A stretch of 9,211 nt of DNA, from NCBI GenBank assembly GCA_945787305.1, contig CALZIH010000227.1:1-9211 (forward strand), read 5' to 3'. Origin of the DNA: an uncultured Desulfobulbaceae bacterium. GTDB lineage: Bacteria > Desulfobacterota > Desulfobulbia > Desulfobulbales > Desulfobulbaceae. The notes below the pieces were generated by a model, which saw only the letters and a program-made list of their open reading frames with translations, was not told where the DNA came from and made no database searches. How positions within the stretch are numbered: the stretch's first letter is position 1; each line of letters opens with the position of its first letter. Below are positions 1-6,986 of the stretch, one piece after another. Made by a program: the position numbers and the translations under genes.

Positions 1-78
1 TTTAATGAATAACGGCATGTTATTTTGATATTTTTCTTTGCATATTCATTTTTTATGTTACGCTTATTCGCGTTATTT

Positions 79-101
79 CATATTGTTGAAACAACAAGAT
101 G
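79..101. promoter_or_regulatory. Near-perfect 23-bp dyad, candidate operator
   Basis: The sequence is CAT-A-TTGTTG-AAA-CAACAA-G-ATG, symmetric about position 90. Nine of ten base pairs in the arms match; the only mismatch is A82 against G98. The inner TTGTTG/CAACAA arms are perfect with a 3-nt centre. The length and odd-numbered centre suit a dimeric helix-turn-helix repressor or activator, and it lies about 140 bp before glgP. No specific regulator family is recognised, and nothing in the window encodes a regulator. Binding is an inference; the symmetry is seen directly. Confidence 0.4.
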
Positions 102-134
102 CTCTGCACCAAACTATCATCTGACGAACACCGC

Positions 135-168
135 TGATACATGCAAACGGCAAGGGGAAAATGTATCA
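135..168. repeat. Inverted repeat, 8-bp perfect arms, in the glgP leader
   Basis: TGATACAT (135-142) and ATGTATCA (161-168) are exact reverse complements separated by 18 nt. It could be a pair of half-sites for a DNA-binding protein, with arm centres 26 bp apart, or a weak stem-loop in the glgP 5' untranslated region. It ends about 60 nt before the ribosome binding site, so it would not directly occlude translation initiation. An 8-bp AT-rich match can arise by chance, hence the low confidence in a function. Confidence 0.3.
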
Positions 169-228
169 ACCGAAAACATAACTCGTAAAATCACCTGTTA
201 CCCATAGGCTGGGATCGAATCAACTATC

Positions 229-237
229 AAGGAGATT
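229..237 (+). promoter_or_regulatory. Ribosome binding site of glgP
   Basis: AAGGAGATT is a strong match to the anti-Shine-Dalgarno sequence. The AAGGAG core ends six bases before the ATG at 241, which fixes that ATG as the start of glgP. Confidence 0.85.
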
Positions 238-240
238 GTT

Positions 241-2775
241 ATGTGTCCTGTGAAGAAAAAGACAGATGAGCGGCAAGAACGTATTCGAAAACTGAAACGG
301 GCTTTTGCGTACAATCTTTTTTACAAACAGGGGGTGACCACCAGAACCGCGAGTCTAAATGATTATTACCTTGCCATAGCCTACACCCTGCGGGACCGAA
401 TGCAGCACCTTTTCCTTAACTCGGTAGAAGCTCTGCTTGAAAAAGAGTCAAAAATTGTCTGCTACCTGTCAGCGGAATTTCTCATGGGGCCGCACCTGCA
501 CAATAACCTGGTCAACCTGGGGCTCTATGATGAATTTGCCCAGGCGGTAGAAGAAACCGGTCTCGATTTGAAAAAGATCATGGCCCATGAAGAGGAACCG
601 GGCCTGGGCAACGGGGGACTGGGCCGGCTGGCTGCCTGTTACCTGGATTCACTTTCCTCGCTGCAGGTTCCTGCCATCGGCTACGGTATCCGCTATGAGT
701 ACGGCATGTTTGACCAGGAGATCGTAAACGGCTGGCAGAAAGAACTCAGTGATCGCTGGCTGCATCCCGGTAATCCCTGGGAAATCAAAAAACCGGACAT
801 GGCCTGCGATGTCGGGTTCGGCGGGCACACGGAAGTCTATCATGGTGAACTGGGCAAACGGCGTATTCGATGGATACCCGGCCGGGTGATAACCGGCATT
901 CCATATGACACGCCTGTGCCCGGATATAAGGTAAACAATGTTAATTTATTACGGCTGTGGAGTGCTGAAGCCCATACGTCTTTTGATTTTGAGGATTTTA
1001 ATACCGGCGACTACTACGGAGCGGTGGAAGATAAAATCCGTGCCGAAACCATCACCAAGGTCCTGTATCCCAACGACGAACAGTTTCAGGGCAAGCGGTT
1101 GCGCCTGGAACAGCAGTACTTTTTTGTTTCCTGCTCTCTGCAGGATATGATCCGCATCCATCTGTTTATGCATGACAGCCTGGATAACCTTCATGAAGAT
1201 TTTGCCGCCCAACTCAATGATACCCACCCTGCGGTGGCGGTCCCGGAGCTGATGCGCCTATTGGTAGATGTGCACCTCTATGACTGGGACAGGGCCTGGG
1301 ATATTACCTGTAAGACTTTGTGCTACACCAACCACACCTTGTTGCCCGAGGCCCTGGAAAAATGGCAACTTCATCTGTTTGGCGATCTGCTGCCGAGACA
1401 TCTGGAAATTATTTTTGAGATCAACCGACGGTTCCTTGACGAAGTTCGGGTGAAGTATCCCGGTGATGACGGACGCATACGTAGGATGTCCATTATCGAC
1501 GAATCCGGTCCCAGATACATACGAATGGCGAACCTTGCCTGCGTGGGGTCCAAGGCCATCAACGGGGTGGCGGCCATGCATACCGAACTTCTACGCAAAC
1601 ATACCCTTGCAGATTTCAACACGATGTATCCAGGCAAGATCCGCAACGTCACCAACGGGGTTACTCCCCGGCGCTGGATTGCGGTAAGTAACCCACGCCT
1701 GACCGACTTGATCACCGAGGCCATCGGTGAAAAATGGATCACCCACCTCCATGAATTGAAGAACCTGGAAAAACTGGCGGATGATTCTCCGTTTCAGGAT
1801 GCATGGCGGAAGGTCAAAGAGGACAACAAACAGGACGTTGCCGATATGATTCTACAACATGAAAACCTGGTTGTAGACCCCAAGGCCATGTTTGACGTCC
1901 TGGTCAAGCGGATTCATGAGTATAAACGCCAACACCTGAATGTGCTGCATATCGTTACATTGTATAAACAGATTAAGGATAATCCCGGCCTTGATGTCAC
2001 ACCTCGCCTCTTTGTCTTTGGCGGCAAGGCGGCACCCGGATATTACATGGCCAAGCGGATCATCAAGCTGATTACCTCGGTGGCCCAGATCGTCAATAAC
2101 GATCCTGATGTGCGCGGCCGGTTGAAAGTGTTTTTTATTCCCAACTATAATGTCAAGATCGGCCATATCGTTTACCCCATGACCGACCTGTCCGAGCAGA
2201 TTTCACTTGCCGGCAAGGAGGCCTCGGGTACCGGCAATATGAAGTTTTCCATGAACGGCGCCCTCACCATCGGTACACTGGACGGGGCCAATGTGGAGAT
2301 CCGGGAAGAGGTGGGCGAGGAAAACTTTTTCCTGTTCGGTCTTAACGTTGAGGAAGTCATGGCAAAAAAGGCGGCAGGCTACAGTCCCATGGACTATTAC
2401 CACAATAATAATGAACTGAAATCAGTTATCGACTTGATTGCATCCGGTCATTTCTCGCACGGGGACCAGGAGCTGTTTCGCCCCATTGTGGACTCACTGC
2501 TCTATGACGACCAGTACATGCTCCTTGCCGATTACCAGAGCTATATCGACTGCCAAGAGCGAGTCAGTCAGGTGTTTACAGATGAAAAAAACTGGACCAG
2601 AATGTCGATCCTGAATGCGGCCCGTATGGGTAAATTTTCCTCGGATCGTTCAATTGCCGATTACAGTAAAAAGATCTGGGACATACAACCCTTTCCCGTC
2701 GAGTTGAAGTGGCAGCGGCTGCCTGACGATGGGGTCCTTTTTGCTCCCAGAAGGTTGAAACAAAAGGAGGCATAG
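241..2775 (+). CDS. glgP: Glycogen/starch/maltodextrin phosphorylase
   Basis: Cytosolic PLP-dependent enzyme (GT35 family) that removes glucose units from the non-reducing ends of alpha-1,4-glucans with phosphate, yielding glucose-1-phosphate. The 844-aa length is normal for the family. Visible family motifs are YLSAEFLMGPHL near residues 75-86, the GLGNGGLGRL loop at 121-130, NDTHPAVAVPEL from 326, the phosphate-site segment KRIHEYKRQH at 556-565, and the PLP-lysine segment EASGTGNMKFSMNGALTIG, in which K668 is expected to carry the cofactor. The start is supported by AAGGAG six bases upstream. It is the first gene of the cluster and its stop lies one base before the zwf ATG, so the two are probably translationally coupled. 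Its product feeds Pgm (encoded at the window end) and then Zwf. No N-terminal extension resembling the regulatory phosphorylation segment of animal phosphorylases is visible. Glycogen versus maltodextrin preference cannot be told from sequence; glycogen is the likelier substrate in this setting. Confidence 0.96.
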   Translation: MCPVKKKTDERQERIRKLKRAFAYNLFYKQGVTTRTASLNDYYLAIAYTLRDRMQHLFLNSVEALLEKESKIVCYLSAEFLMGPHLHNNLVNLGLYDEFAQAVEETGLDLKKIMAHEEEPGLGNGGLGRLAACYLDSLSSLQVPAIGYGIRYEYGMFDQEIVNGWQKELSDRWLHPGNPWEIKKPDMACDVGFGGHTEVYHGELGKRRIRWIPGRVITGIPYDTPVPGYKVNNVNLLRLWSAEAHTSFDFEDFNTGDYYGAVEDKIRAETITKVLYPNDEQFQGKRLRLEQQYFFVSCSLQDMIRIHLFMHDSLDNLHEDFAAQLNDTHPAVAVPELMRLLVDVHLYDWDRAWDITCKTLCYTNHTLLPEALEKWQLHLFGDLLPRHLEIIFEINRRFLDEVRVKYPGDDGRIRRMSIIDESGPRYIRMANLACVGSKAINGVAAMHTELLRKHTLADFNTMYPGKIRNVTNGVTPRRWIAVSNPRLTDLITEAIGEKWITHLHELKNLEKLADDSPFQDAWRKVKEDNKQDVADMILQHENLVVDPKAMFDVLVKRIHEYKRQHLNVLHIVTLYKQIKDNPGLDVTPRLFVFGGKAAPGYYMAKRIIKLITSVAQIVNNDPDVRGRLKVFFIPNYNVKIGHIVYPMTDLSEQISLAGKEASGTGNMKFSMNGALTIGTLDGANVEIREEVGEENFFLFGLNVEEVMAKKAAGYSPMDYYHNNNELKSVIDLIASGHFSHGDQELFRPIVDSLLYDDQYMLLADYQSYIDCQERVSQVFTDEKNWTRMSILNAARMGKFSSDRSIADYSKKIWDIQPFPVELKWQRLPDDGVLFAPRRLKQKEA
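2762..2770 (+). promoter_or_regulatory. Ribosome binding site of zwf inside the end of glgP
   Basis: AAAAGGAGG lies within the last codons of glgP and ends six bases before the zwf ATG at 2777. The glgP stop (TAG, 2773-2775) falls between it and the start, a layout typical of translational coupling. Confidence 0.85.
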
Positions 2776-2776
2776 C

Positions 2777-4273
2777 ATGAGCGACGATATGCAGGCCTGC
2801 GATTTCACTATTTTCGGTGTCTTGGGGGACCTGTCCCGGCGAAAACTGATTCCTTCTTTGTATCAATTGGATCGGGCAGGCCTGCTCCATGAACAGACTC
2901 GTATCATCGGTGTCGCCCGTCATGACTTGAGCCAGGATGATTTTGTGGCCAAAGTCCGAGAATCACTGGAGACCTTTGTCAAGGATGACCTTGATCCGCT
3001 AGTGACAAAAAGGCTGCTGGCCCGGATGCTCTATGTACTGATCAACCTTGATGTCCCAGATGAATATATCCGATTGGCTGAAGCTGTTGATCAGCAGCAA
3101 CGTGTTTTAGTCAACTATTTTTCAGTGGCGCCCTCTCTCTTTGATGATATCTGCAAGGGGCTTACCCATGCCGACCTTGTAAAAGGGGAAACCAGGGTCG
3201 TTCTTGAAAAACCCATCGGCCGGGACCTGCGAACCTCCCAGGAAATAAATGATACCGTGGCCAAGGTGTTCGCCGAGGAACAGGTGTACCGTATTGACCA
3301 TTACCTCGGCAAGGAAACCGTCATGAACCTGTTGGCCTTGCGTTTTGCCAACTCCATATTTACCACCAACTGGGATCATAACACCATTGATCACGTCCAG
3401 ATAACAGTGGCTGAAGAGGTGGGCATTGAGGGCCGGTGGGGGTACTTTGATCAGTCCGGTCAGCTGCGGGACATGGTCCAGAACCACCTGATGCAGATTT
3501 TAACCCTGGTGGCCATGGAACCGCCGGTCAATATGGATGGGGATTCCATTCGCAACGAGAAACTGAAAGTGCTTAAGGCGCTGCGCCCTATTACCGTTGA
3601 CACGGTTGAGGAAAAAACCGTCAGGGGACAGTATACGAGCGGATTTATCAAGGGAGAACCCGTTCCCGGATACCTTGAAGAGAAAGACGGGAACCCTGCT
3701 TCGACCACCGAGAGCTTTGTGGCCCTGCGGGTGGATATCGACAACTGGCGCTGGGCCGATGTCCCCTTTTACCTGCGTACCGGCAAGCGGTTGACGACCA
3801 AGCGTTCCGAGGTGGTCATCTATTTTAAACGGTTACCCCACAATATTTACAAGGACAGTTATAAACATTTGCCGAGAAATAAACTTGTTATCCGTTTGCA
3901 GCCGGATGAAGGTGTGGAGATAGAAATGTTGAATAAGGTTCCCGGAATCGGCAAGGGAATCAAACTGCAGAAAACCGTACTGGATTTGAGTTTCTCAGAT
4001 GCTTTTCATACCGAACGGGTGGCTGATGCCTATGAGCGGCTTATCCTGGAAACCATGATCGGAAACCAGTCACTCTTTATCCGCCGGGATGAAGTGGAGC
4101 GGGCCTGGACGTGGATAGATTCCATTCAGGAGGCCTGGGCGTTGACCAATGAGCCGCCCAGGAAGGCCTGGGCGTTGACCAATGAGCCGCCCAGGAATTA
4201 TTCCGCGGGCACCTGGGGCCCGGTTGCCTCTGTGGCGCTGCTGGCTCGGGATGGCAGGGAGTGGGAAGAATAA
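2777..4273 (+). CDS. zwf: Glucose-6-phosphate 1-dehydrogenase
   Basis: Cytosolic enzyme that oxidises glucose-6-phosphate to 6-phosphoglucono-1,5-lactone with NADP+ (or NAD+), the entry step to the Entner-Doudoroff pathway here. The nucleotide-binding loop GVLGDLSRRK is at residues 14-23. The substrate-binding signature RIDHYLGKE is at 172-180 and the QNH segment at 235-237 carries the expected catalytic histidine (H237). The C-terminal AGTWGPVAS segment is present. The body aligns readily, from memory, with E. coli Zwf (491 aa). Oddity: residues 453-473 contain AWALTNEPPR twice in tandem, joined by K463, where E. coli Zwf has a single segment between EAW and AGTWGP. This adds 11 residues in frame and comes from an exact 33-bp duplication (listed separately). 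The catalytic core is intact, so activity is expected, though the insert could affect local folding or oligomer contacts. The start is set by the strong AAAAGGAGG site. Confidence 0.96.
   Translation: MSDDMQACDFTIFGVLGDLSRRKLIPSLYQLDRAGLLHEQTRIIGVARHDLSQDDFVAKVRESLETFVKDDLDPLVTKRLLARMLYVLINLDVPDEYIRLAEAVDQQQRVLVNYFSVAPSLFDDICKGLTHADLVKGETRVVLEKPIGRDLRTSQEINDTVAKVFAEEQVYRIDHYLGKETVMNLLALRFANSIFTTNWDHNTIDHVQITVAEEVGIEGRWGYFDQSGQLRDMVQNHLMQILTLVAMEPPVNMDGDSIRNEKLKVLKALRPITVDTVEEKTVRGQYTSGFIKGEPVPGYLEEKDGNPASTTESFVALRVDIDNWRWADVPFYLRTGKRLTTKRSEVVIYFKRLPHNIYKDSYKHLPRNKLVIRLQPDEGVEIEMLNKVPGIGKGIKLQKTVLDLSFSDAFHTERVADAYERLILETMIGNQSLFIRRDEVERAWTWIDSIQEAWALTNEPPRKAWALTNEPPRNYSAGTWGPVASVALLARDGREWEE
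4131..4196 (+). repeat. Exact 33-bp tandem duplication within zwf
   Basis: Positions 4131-4163 and 4164-4196 are identical, with no mismatch across the 33-bp unit. The unit is a multiple of three and keeps the frame, giving two copies of AWALTNEPPR. Each unit also holds a perfect 8-bp inverted repeat, CCTGGGCG...CGCCCAGG (4134-4141 with 4155-4162, and 4167-4174 with 4188-4195), with a 13-nt loop. The encoded segment looks like the native family sequence, so this is duplicated zwf DNA and not a foreign insert. Slippage promoted by the hairpin is a plausible origin (inference). Confidence 0.95.
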
Positions 4274-4304
4274 CGGTAGAGTGTAATGGTGAGCCGGGAG
4301 GCTA

Positions 4305-4321
4305 GGCAAGAAGGCCTTGCC
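4305..4321 (+). other. Small hairpin in the zwf-pgl intergenic gap
   Basis: GGCAAG (4305-4310) and CTTGCC (4316-4321) form a 6-bp stem around a 5-nt loop in the 87-nt gap (4274-4360), the longest intergenic spacer between genes here. It is followed by GGAAAAAG and not a T run, so it is not a Rho-independent terminator on the + strand. A related AAGGTCTTG sits at 4334-4342, echoing AAGGCCTTG at 4311-4319. It might influence mRNA processing or stability; it may also have no function. Confidence 0.3.
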
Positions 4322-4360
4322 GGAAAAAGTAGTAAGGTCTTGTGCAAAGAGAAATAAGCT

Positions 4361-5059
4361 ATGATGCTTGATCTTCAAAAATTTCCTGATCGAAACAGCC
4401 TGGTCGATGCATTGTCGGCTCGGATCGGCGAGTTGCTGACCGCCGGGGTGCAAGAAAACGGCCGGGCAAGCCTTGCCGTCTCCGGTGGTTCTACGCCGGT
4501 GGACCTGTTTGAAAGATTGTCAGGACTTGATTTTCCCTGGCAGCAAGTTGTGGTCACGTTGGTTGATGAGCGGTGGGTGGAGCCTTCGGAACCCGATTCC
4601 AACGAATACCTGGTTCGCAGCCATCTTCTTAAAAACAGGGCTCTTGCCGCCTCGTTTGTCGGTATGAAAAATAGGGCCGCAACCGCCGGTGGGGGGGAAG
4701 CGGAATGTGAACGAAGCTTACAATTGCTTCCCCGTCCTTTTGATGTGCTAATACTGGGCATGGGCGATGACGGTCATACAGCGTCCCTGTTTCCCGGCGC
4801 AGAGAAGCTGGCCGAGGCAACAGCCATGAACTCGGGCAAGCTGTGTATGGGGATCGCCCCATTGACAGCACCTCATGAGCGGATGACACTGACGCTGCCT
4901 GCAATTCTTGGCTCCAGGCAGATATTTTTGCACATTACCAGTCAGTCAAAATATGAGGTGTTACAGCAGGCCTTAATCGATGGTCCGGCCGAGGAAATGC
5001 CCATCCGTTTTGTTCTGCAACAGCAGGCCACCCCATTGACTATTTTCTGGGCGCCTTAA
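4361..5059 (+). CDS. pgl: 6-phosphogluconolactonase (DevB/SOL type)
   Basis: Cytosolic hydrolase that converts 6-phosphogluconolactone, the product of Zwf, to 6-phosphogluconate, the substrate of Edd. At 232 aa it has the usual size of the DevB-type family, a relative of glucosamine-6-phosphate isomerase. Family motifs are SGGSTP at 41-46, DERWV at 69-73, SNEY at 80-83, and GMGDDGHTASLFPG at 133-146, which holds the aspartate and histidine used by the family for catalysis. The start is less certain than for its neighbours: two ATG codons occur in a row (4361 and 4364) and only a weak purine stretch (AAAGAGA, 4346-4352) precedes them. A run of seven G residues at 4691-4697 lies within the reading frame; it encodes glycines and is a place where a sequencing or slippage indel would break the gene, but the frame is intact. 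It lies 87 nt after zwf and 16 nt before edd. Confidence 0.94.
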   Translation: MMLDLQKFPDRNSLVDALSARIGELLTAGVQENGRASLAVSGGSTPVDLFERLSGLDFPWQQVVVTLVDERWVEPSEPDSNEYLVRSHLLKNRALAASFVGMKNRAATAGGGEAECERSLQLLPRPFDVLILGMGDDGHTASLFPGAEKLAEATAMNSGKLCMGIAPLTAPHERMTLTLPAILGSRQIFLHITSQSKYEVLQQALIDGPAEEMPIRFVLQQQATPLTIFWAP

Positions 5060-5064
5060 GTACC

Positions 5065-5070
5065 AGGGGG
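5065..5070 (+). promoter_or_regulatory. Ribosome binding site of edd
   Basis: AGGGGG ends five bases before the ATG at 5076 and lies in the 16-nt gap after pgl. It supports 5076 as the edd start, as does the family-like N-terminus that follows. Confidence 0.65.
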
Positions 5071-5075
5071 ATACC

Positions 5076-6932
5076 ATGCATAAAGCTGTTGAAAACGTCA
5101 CCCGGCGTATAATCGAACGAAGTAAAAAGAGCCGGGAAGCGTATCTGCAGAGAGTGGAAGAGGCGAGGTGTGAGGGAGTCTTTCGTAAAAAACTTCCCTG
5201 TAGCAATTTTGCCCATGATCTTGCCGCCAGTCAGGGCGGTTGCCGCTCCTCTCTACTAAGCGATACTGTGCCCTCCATTGGTATTATTACCTCCTATAAC
5301 GATATGGTATCAGCTCATCAGCCCTACGCTGCATACCCGGAGATCATTAAACAAGCCGTTAGCAGCGCCGGGGGTGTAGCCCAGGTGGCCGGAGGGGTAC
5401 CGGCGATGTGTGACGGGGTTACCCAGGGTGAGCCGGGTATGGATTTAAGCCTGATCAGCCGGGATGTGATTGCCATGTCCACGGTAATCGGCCTGTCCCA
5501 TAATGTTTTTGACGGTGCACTGTTGCTTGGTGTTTGCGATAAGATTATGCCCGGGCTCCTTATGGGCGGGCTCCAGTTCGGTCACCTGCCCATGATCCTG
5601 GTTCCGGCGGGTCCTATGGATTCGGGTTTGGCCAATAAAGAAAAGGCACATGTCCGTGAACTTTTTGCACAAGGCAAAATTGGACGTGAAGAGATGCTTG
5701 CCTCCGAGGTCAAGGCGTACCATAGCCCAGGTACCTGTACTTTTTACGGAACTGCCAACTCCAACCAGTTGATAGCCGAGATGTTGGGCATGCATTTGCC
5801 TGGTGCCTCGTTTGTCAATGCCGGTACGGAATTCAGAGATGGGTTGACCCGAGCAGCAGCTGTGCGGGTTACGGATATAACCCATCTTGGCCAAGAGTAT
5901 ACACCGATTGCGCATGTGATCAGTGAAAAATCCATGGTCAATGCCATAGTGGGATTGCTGGCTACCGGCGGCTCAACCAATCAGACCATGCATCTTGTGG
6001 CCATTGCCCGGGCAGCCGGGATCCGTATTGATTGGGACGATTTTGCCGAGCTCTCAGATGCCATCCCCCTGCTTGTACATATCTATCCCAATGGTTCAGG
6101 TGACATTAACGCCTTCCAGCAGGCTGGCGGTATGGCGTTGCTGATCCGGGAGCTCCTAAAAGGCGGTTTGGCGCATGACGATGTGCAGACCGTAGTCGGA
6201 AGGGGGTTGAGTAAATACCTGCAAAAGCCTCTGCTTGAAGGGAAGGATGTTCTCTGGCGGGATGGCCCTACGCAGACCGGAGACGATGAGATCATAACCT
6301 CTGTACAAAAACCTTTTGCCGCAATGGGTGGCATCAAGGTGCTGTCCGGTAACCTGGGAAGGGCGATTATGAAAATTTCCGCCTTGGCCGACGGTGATTC
6401 CACTCTGGTGGAGGCCCCGGCCATGGTCTTTAACAGCCAGCATGAACTGGAAGAAGCCTTTAACGACGGCAGGTTGAACCGGGATCTGGTGGCAGTGGTT
6501 CGTTTCCAAGGCCCGCAGGCCAATGGTATGCCGGAGCTACATAAACTGATCACCTACCTGTCCATCACCATGGATCGCGGTTACATGGTAGGGTTGGTCA
6601 CAGACGGGCGTTTATCCGGAGCATCGGGTAAGGTACCTTTTGCTATCCATTGCACTCCTGAGGCCTTTTGCGGCGGGATGCTGGCCAAGGTCGAAGATGG
6701 GGATGTAATCCGGATGGATGCCCATAACAATATACTGGAGTTGAAGGTGGACAACAAGGAGCTGGTTGATCGTGAATATGCTACCCCGCATCTGGAAACC
6801 CATCGTTTTGGGCTCGGGCGGCAGATATTTGCGCCGTTGCGAAAAGATTTATTAGGCGCGGAAGAAGGCGGCAGTTCTATTTTTACCTATGTGCACGAAA
6901 GTTGTCATGTGGTCTTTACAGATGATGCATAA
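5076..6932 (+). CDS. edd: Phosphogluconate dehydratase
   Basis: Iron-sulfur dehydratase of the IlvD/Edd family that turns 6-phosphogluconate into 2-keto-3-deoxy-6-phosphogluconate (KDPG), the first dedicated Entner-Doudoroff step. At 618 aa it is slightly longer than E. coli Edd (603 aa, from memory), mainly by a short C-terminal tail after residue 600. The N-terminal RRIIERSKKSREAYL pattern and ITSYNDMVSAHQPY (71-84) match Edd and not IlvD. The three conserved cysteine contexts expected to serve the 4Fe-4S cluster are present: AMCDGVTQG (C112), GVCDKI (C154) and GTCTFYGTAN (C221). TGGSTNQTMHL (297-307) and TDGRLSGASGKVP (509-521) are also characteristic. An oxygen-sensitive cluster is expected from the family. 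It lies directly before eda, the classic pairing, with the product passed to the aldolase. Confidence 0.96.
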   Translation: MHKAVENVTRRIIERSKKSREAYLQRVEEARCEGVFRKKLPCSNFAHDLAASQGGCRSSLLSDTVPSIGIITSYNDMVSAHQPYAAYPEIIKQAVSSAGGVAQVAGGVPAMCDGVTQGEPGMDLSLISRDVIAMSTVIGLSHNVFDGALLLGVCDKIMPGLLMGGLQFGHLPMILVPAGPMDSGLANKEKAHVRELFAQGKIGREEMLASEVKAYHSPGTCTFYGTANSNQLIAEMLGMHLPGASFVNAGTEFRDGLTRAAAVRVTDITHLGQEYTPIAHVISEKSMVNAIVGLLATGGSTNQTMHLVAIARAAGIRIDWDDFAELSDAIPLLVHIYPNGSGDINAFQQAGGMALLIRELLKGGLAHDDVQTVVGRGLSKYLQKPLLEGKDVLWRDGPTQTGDDEIITSVQKPFAAMGGIKVLSGNLGRAIMKISALADGDSTLVEAPAMVFNSQHELEEAFNDGRLNRDLVAVVRFQGPQANGMPELHKLITYLSITMDRGYMVGLVTDGRLSGASGKVPFAIHCTPEAFCGGMLAKVEDGDVIRMDAHNNILELKVDNKELVDREYATPHLETHRFGLGRQIFAPLRKDLLGAEEGGSSIFTYVHESCHVVFTDDA

Positions 6933-6975
6933 TCTGTAATTCATGACCCATGGTTGACGGTTCCCGACTATATCC

Positions 6976-6981
6976 GGTGAT
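6976..6981 (+). promoter_or_regulatory. Ribosome binding site that favours the 6987 start of eda
   Basis: GGTGAT matches the 3'-side of the Shine-Dalgarno consensus (GGUGAU) and ends five bases before ATG 6987. Neither the TTG at 6981, which overlaps this site, nor the ATG at 6999 has comparable support upstream, although 6999 gives an N-terminus closer to that of E. coli Eda. Confidence 0.45.
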
Positions 6982-6986
6982 TGGAA

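Larger units (their letters stand above)
1..240 (+). promoter_or_regulatory. AT-rich leader region upstream of the glgP-led operon
   Basis: This stretch is clearly richer in A and T than the genes that follow, especially over the first 90 bases, and holds no convincing coding region. As the sequence in front of the first gene of a same-strand cluster it is the natural place for the operon promoter. I could not find a sigma-70 promoter with both boxes close to consensus and a 16-18 bp spacer: TTGATA at 25-30 and TTGAAA at 86-91 resemble -35 boxes but lack a good -10 partner at the right distance. No sigma-54 type box was seen. Two inverted repeats inside it are listed separately. The regulatory role is inferred from position and composition. 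Confidence 0.5.

Noticed and set aside
25..207. A 60-codon reading frame in the leader with a hydrophobic N-terminus
   Set aside because: It needs a TTG start without a ribosome binding site. The hydrophobic residues follow from the T-rich DNA, the rest has no recognisable motif, and it overlaps the palindromic elements.
4305..4321. Rho-independent terminator between zwf and pgl
   Set aside because: The stem is only 6 bp and is followed by an A-rich stretch, not T residues, on the coding strand.
4070..4453. Minus-strand reading frame covering the zwf end, gap and pgl start
   Set aside because: Antisense shadow of zwf and pgl. Its repeated proline/arginine-rich stretch simply reflects the 33-bp duplication read backwards.
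4691..4697. Seven-G tract in pgl as a phase-variation switch
   Set aside because: Short for a contingency locus, and the gene is a housekeeping enzyme with an intact frame; more relevant as a possible sequencing-error site.
6935..6949. TGTAAT in the edd-eda gap as a HexR operator
   Set aside because: Only the left half-site matches; the opposite half (ATTACA) is missing at the required distance. The TGTAAT at 4282 in the zwf-pgl gap has the same problem.
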